From Amoebidium appalachense (taxonomy: Eukaryota > Ichthyosporea): a DNA stretch of 64,000 nt. The translations under genes and the position numbers were made by a program. A model generated the notes under the pieces. That model had not been told where the DNA came from. It was given only the letters and a program-made list of their open reading frames with translations, and did no database searches. Where the stretch lies: positions 3,596,001-3,660,000 of the forward strand of contig CAVNZM010000017.1 in assembly GCA_963693365.1 (NCBI GenBank). Direction: 5' to 3'. Shown piece after piece: positions 60,972-64,000 of the stretch; position 1 is the stretch's first letter; every line of letters begins with the position of its first letter.

Positions 60972-62766
60972 TCACACCAGCAACTGCAGCTGGCCCGTGT
61001 CCCAGCCCACCACGGTCTGCCCGTGCAGCCCCAGCACCCGCAGCACACTCACACTGCCCCGGCCCTCCCCGCCCAGCCGCACGCTGGCCTCCCCGCCCTG
61101 CTGCTGCGCCCACCATCAGCAAATATATGCCACCAGGCCTGGTGCTTGGCACCCATGAAACATGTGTGTGTGTGTGCCTGTGTGTGCATAGGCACATGCC
61201 TGGTCCGTAGCCGAATGCAGCAGCAGGCGGCCACTTGGGGTTGCTGTGACCACCGAGCGCCTCCACACGTCAAAGCAGGCCACAGCCTCCCCGTGCCCTG
61301 TGGCCCCTGTCAGTAGGCTGCAGGCCCACCAAGGCATGTGTGTCATGCAAGCAAGTGTTGCAGGTCTCACAAGGGCACCACGTGCCGACTTTCATTGGAC
61401 GACCATGGCCGCCCCGGGTGCACAACATGGCAAGTACGACTTGCAATCAATAACATGAGGAGTAAAACTGTCAGCCTGACCGATAATAGTTAACGGCATA
61501 GTAGAACACCAAGCAATGCTGGGGCAGTGGCAGTGCACTACCAGCATGCAAATCAACCACCACACATGGTGATGTCGATCATTCACCGTGAAGCCCAACA
61601 CCAGGTGCCACCAAGCCACGCCTAACGTGGGCCCCTATTCACCTGCTTTAAACCACCTCCATTAACATGGGCCCACCTATTACAAACCACCTCTAGTAAC
61701 ATGGGCCCACCTATTACAAACCACCTCTAGTAACATGGGCCCACCAGCTATAAACCACCTCTAGTAACATGGGCCCACCAGCTATAAACCACCTCTAGTA
61801 ACATGGGCCCACCAGCTATAAACCACCTCTAGTAACATAGGCCCACCTGTTATAAACCACCTCCAATAACATGGGCCCACCTGCTATGCGCTGCTGCAGG
61901 TGGCCCGTAGCCACATCCCACAGGGCCAGGCTGTGGTCGCTGGACGATGTGGCCAGCTGGTGCTCACTCACGGCCCCCGCCTGCAGCCATCAGTCAGCCC
62001 GGTATGACGGGAAAAGAGGGGATAGTTGTGTTACAGAGTCTACAAAATATACATTCACGAAGGACAACACTACAGCTAGATTCTGAAGAAAATAAGCACC
62101 GGGGGAGGGGGAGGGGGCAGGGGGGGGGGGGGGAGGGGGGGGGGGGGGGGGGGCACACACGTGAGTGATGTCTGTGTCGTGGGCGCGCCAGGCGCCCAGC
62201 AGCAGGCCCGTGCGCATGTCCAGCACCCCCACGTGGCCGGCCCCAAATGCCGCCGCCAGCCAGCTGCCCCCGCTGTGTGCCGCCAAGCTGCGGATGCTGC
62301 TGCCTGGGCCTAGCAGTGCCCGCCACTCGTGGCAGGCCGTGCCCGTGCGCACATCAAACACCCTGCCCACATGTCAGGATAGACCTCCTCCATTATCCCC
62401 CCCCCCCCCCCTCCCCCCTGGCCCACCTTACGGTGCCATCGGCCGTGGCTGCAGCCAGGGCCCTGCATGCCAGCAGGGGCAGCAGGGGGCCCATGGGGTG
62501 GCGGCCAGGCTCGTGCCGTGCAATGGTCTGCTGGGTGGCCAGTGCCCACAGCTGCAGGCCCCCATCACACGATGCAGCCAGGCCTCCCCCAGGCAGGGCC
62601 ACGTCCAGCACGGGCCGGCGGTGGGCGCTGTATGTGGCCTGGGCCGTGGCTGGGCCGGGCCGGCAGCCAGCCAGCCGCCACAGCCGCACCGTGCGGTCTC
62701 GGCTGGCGCTGGCCATCAGGCCCTCCCCGTCGGCAACAGCAAGCCCACGGATGGCCCCCGTGTGCC
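60972..62766 (-). CDS. WDR81-like protein, C-terminal WD40 repeats (partial)
   Basis: Exons in transcription order, joined in phase: 62766-62427, 62362-62161, 61980-61881, 61297-61200, 61103-60972. They encode GHTGAIRGLAV and SASRDRTVRLWRL, then YSAHRRPVLDVALPGG, CDGGLQLWAL, AATADGTVRVFDVRTG, VLDMRTGLLLGAWRAHDTDI, SSSDHSLALWDVATG, FDVWRRSVVTATPSGRLLL and VVGWDTGQLQLLV with a TGA stop. Both order and wording resemble the C-terminal propeller of WDR81, a BEACH-WD40 protein of endosomal phosphoinositide control. The BEACH part would lie further right and is not in view. The intron after 61200 appears to use a GC donor (CAG|GCATGT), the only choice that keeps phase. A possible extra exon lies near 63410-63465. 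Confidence 0.82.
61638..61878. repeat. 34-35-bp minisatellite in WDR81-like intron
   Basis: Seven to eight copies of a unit containing TAACATGGGCCCACC and TATAAACCACCTC, in the intron between exons 61881-61980 and 61200-61297. The last copy ends at the donor of exon 61881-61980. Confidence 0.93.
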
Positions 62767-63958
62767 CTGCCCGGCATGTTAGCGCCACACCCACCCGGAC
62801 TGCACAAGCACACACGTGACTGGCGATGGGCCCCAAACAAATACTATGGGCCAAGGCTGGTGCCTTGTGACCTTGCTAAGGCCCAAGGCCACTAGACAGG
62901 ATGCAGAACACCACGAAATCAAGCCCTTGTAGCATGGGGGGATACTGGTTATTCGTAAGGCATAAATCCTATTTGGCATCCTTGCATGTAAATATGAGTA
63001 CATAAAAATGAATACAAATTTGCAAATAAGTGGTGCTTGGTGGTGCGAACACCCAATCAAAAACCACCACTTTCAGTCCATCAGAACAGTCACATCATAT
63101 AACAGTGGTCCCATATGCGGGCAATGGCTCCCACGCTGCACGGTGCCTATCCATTGAGAAATGCAAGAGTGGCTGGCGTGAGATGCAGCAGCCCTCTAGA
63201 GTCACATGAGTCATGCATGGACTGACATAAAAATAGCTAACCCCATGTGGTTGCTGACAGCAGCCTGCAGGTCTGATCTTGCGCCAACATGCACAGTAGA
63301 TAGCCAGACACTAAACTGCCCCTGTATGCTGTTCTACCCGCGAGGAGGAGGAGGAGGAAGAGGGAGGTGGGGGAAAGGGGGAGGGGGGGGATGGGGGGGG
63401 CAGTTACCCAGCATGTTGCAGACTGGCCTGGAGGGAAGCACCAGGCTGCTGCCTGGCCCCGTGGCCTCTGTGCCCATCAGTGCTCAGCTTGTGCCCCCCC
63501 TCCCCCCTCCCCCCCTCCCCCCCCCCCTCCCCCCCCCTCCCTCTCGATTCCCAGGTCCAGGACACGTACGGGCCTGTGTCTCCAGATACTGCTCCCAGGC
63601 CAAAGCCAGACCTTGCCTGCCCCACACGGTTACTCCTAACCCCATCCTCCCCACCCTCCCCCCCTCCCCCCTCCCCACCCCCCCCCCCCCCCCCCCCCCT
63701 CCCCTCCTTTGGTGTGCTGTGACTCACGCTTGGCTATCGGCCATGTCTGCTGGCCCTTGTGGTGGCCGTGTGCTGCCTGCTGACCCTCTGGACCCACACA
63801 CAATAAGCCCAGTCCCGACCCCAGCCCCCTTTCCGCTCTACCCACTCCTTCCCCCCCCCCCCCCCCCCCCCCCCCACCACCACCACCACCACCACCACCC
63901 AACCACCACAACCATTACACACACACACACCACACACACATGCACACACACACACACA

Positions 63959-64000
<42 letters not shown>
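62767..64000. other. Intron(s) of the WDR81-like gene and repeats
   Basis: No confident exon. A minus-strand segment near 63410-63465 (EATGPGSSLVLPSRPVCNML) is bounded by CAG and GGTAAC and could be an exon. C-rich tracts fill 63497-63545 and 63655-63710; a C run plus (CCA)n lies at 63850-63900. A CA array reaches the window edge (63918-64000). Confidence 0.5.

Overview
This is a eukaryotic nuclear window. The evidence is spliced genes with GT-AG introns, AATAAA polyadenylation signals, several classes of eukaryotic transposable element, and very abundant simple-sequence DNA: long (CA/GT)n, (CT/GA)n and runs of 10-40 C or G. Host exons are GC-rich. Host introns are mostly 50-100 nt, with GTGCGT-like donors and a CTGAC/CTAAC branch-like motif 10-20 nt before the acceptor. 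I cannot name the organism; compact introns and mixed transposons suggest a unicellular or algal eukaryote, but that is only inference.

Layout. 1-2210 is repeat-rich with no gene. 2211-10066 is a decayed non-LTR retrotransposon (LINE-A, ORF1 then endonuclease-RT) split by a nested DIRS-like tyrosine-recombinase retrotransposon (4737-9210, minus). GGATATC-rich repeat follows. 14285-18562 holds an exon-intron fragment of a Plavaka/KDZ-type transposase whose introns are blown up by (GT)n. 18900-21290 is more GGATATC-rich repeat carrying a short 5'-truncated LINE-B copy with a 10-bp target duplication and a third LINE tail. 21392-30430 is a 9.04-kb candidate DNA transposon with matching ends (CCCCACTGT plus a GC-rich palindrome). 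It encodes a piggyBac-like transposase that appears to carry a SAP-like domain and a YqaJ/lambda-exonuclease-like PD-(D/E)XK nuclease between its second and third catalytic aspartates. This is the strongest candidate for something undescribed.

32846-43101 is a many-exon XMAP215/CKAP5-type microtubule polymerase gene (five TOG arrays plus C-terminal domain). 43102-46208 is repeats. 46218-50330 (minus) is a longer LINE-B copy with a 9-bp target duplication, itself hit by a 907-bp solo Copia-type LTR with a 5-bp duplication. 50340-56211 has no supported gene. 56212-57227 is a single C2H2 zinc-finger gene. 58862-60971 is a seven-exon thioredoxin-related transmembrane protein. Its stop codon directly abuts the stop codon of a convergent WDR81-like WD40 gene (60972 to beyond 62766, minus).

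The host genes (CKAP5, zinc finger, TMX-like, WDR81-like) look functional and are not an obvious pathway. The left half is a transposon graveyard in which the order of insertion can be read: DIRS into LINE-A, and LTR into LINE-B into a CT-rich tandem repeat.
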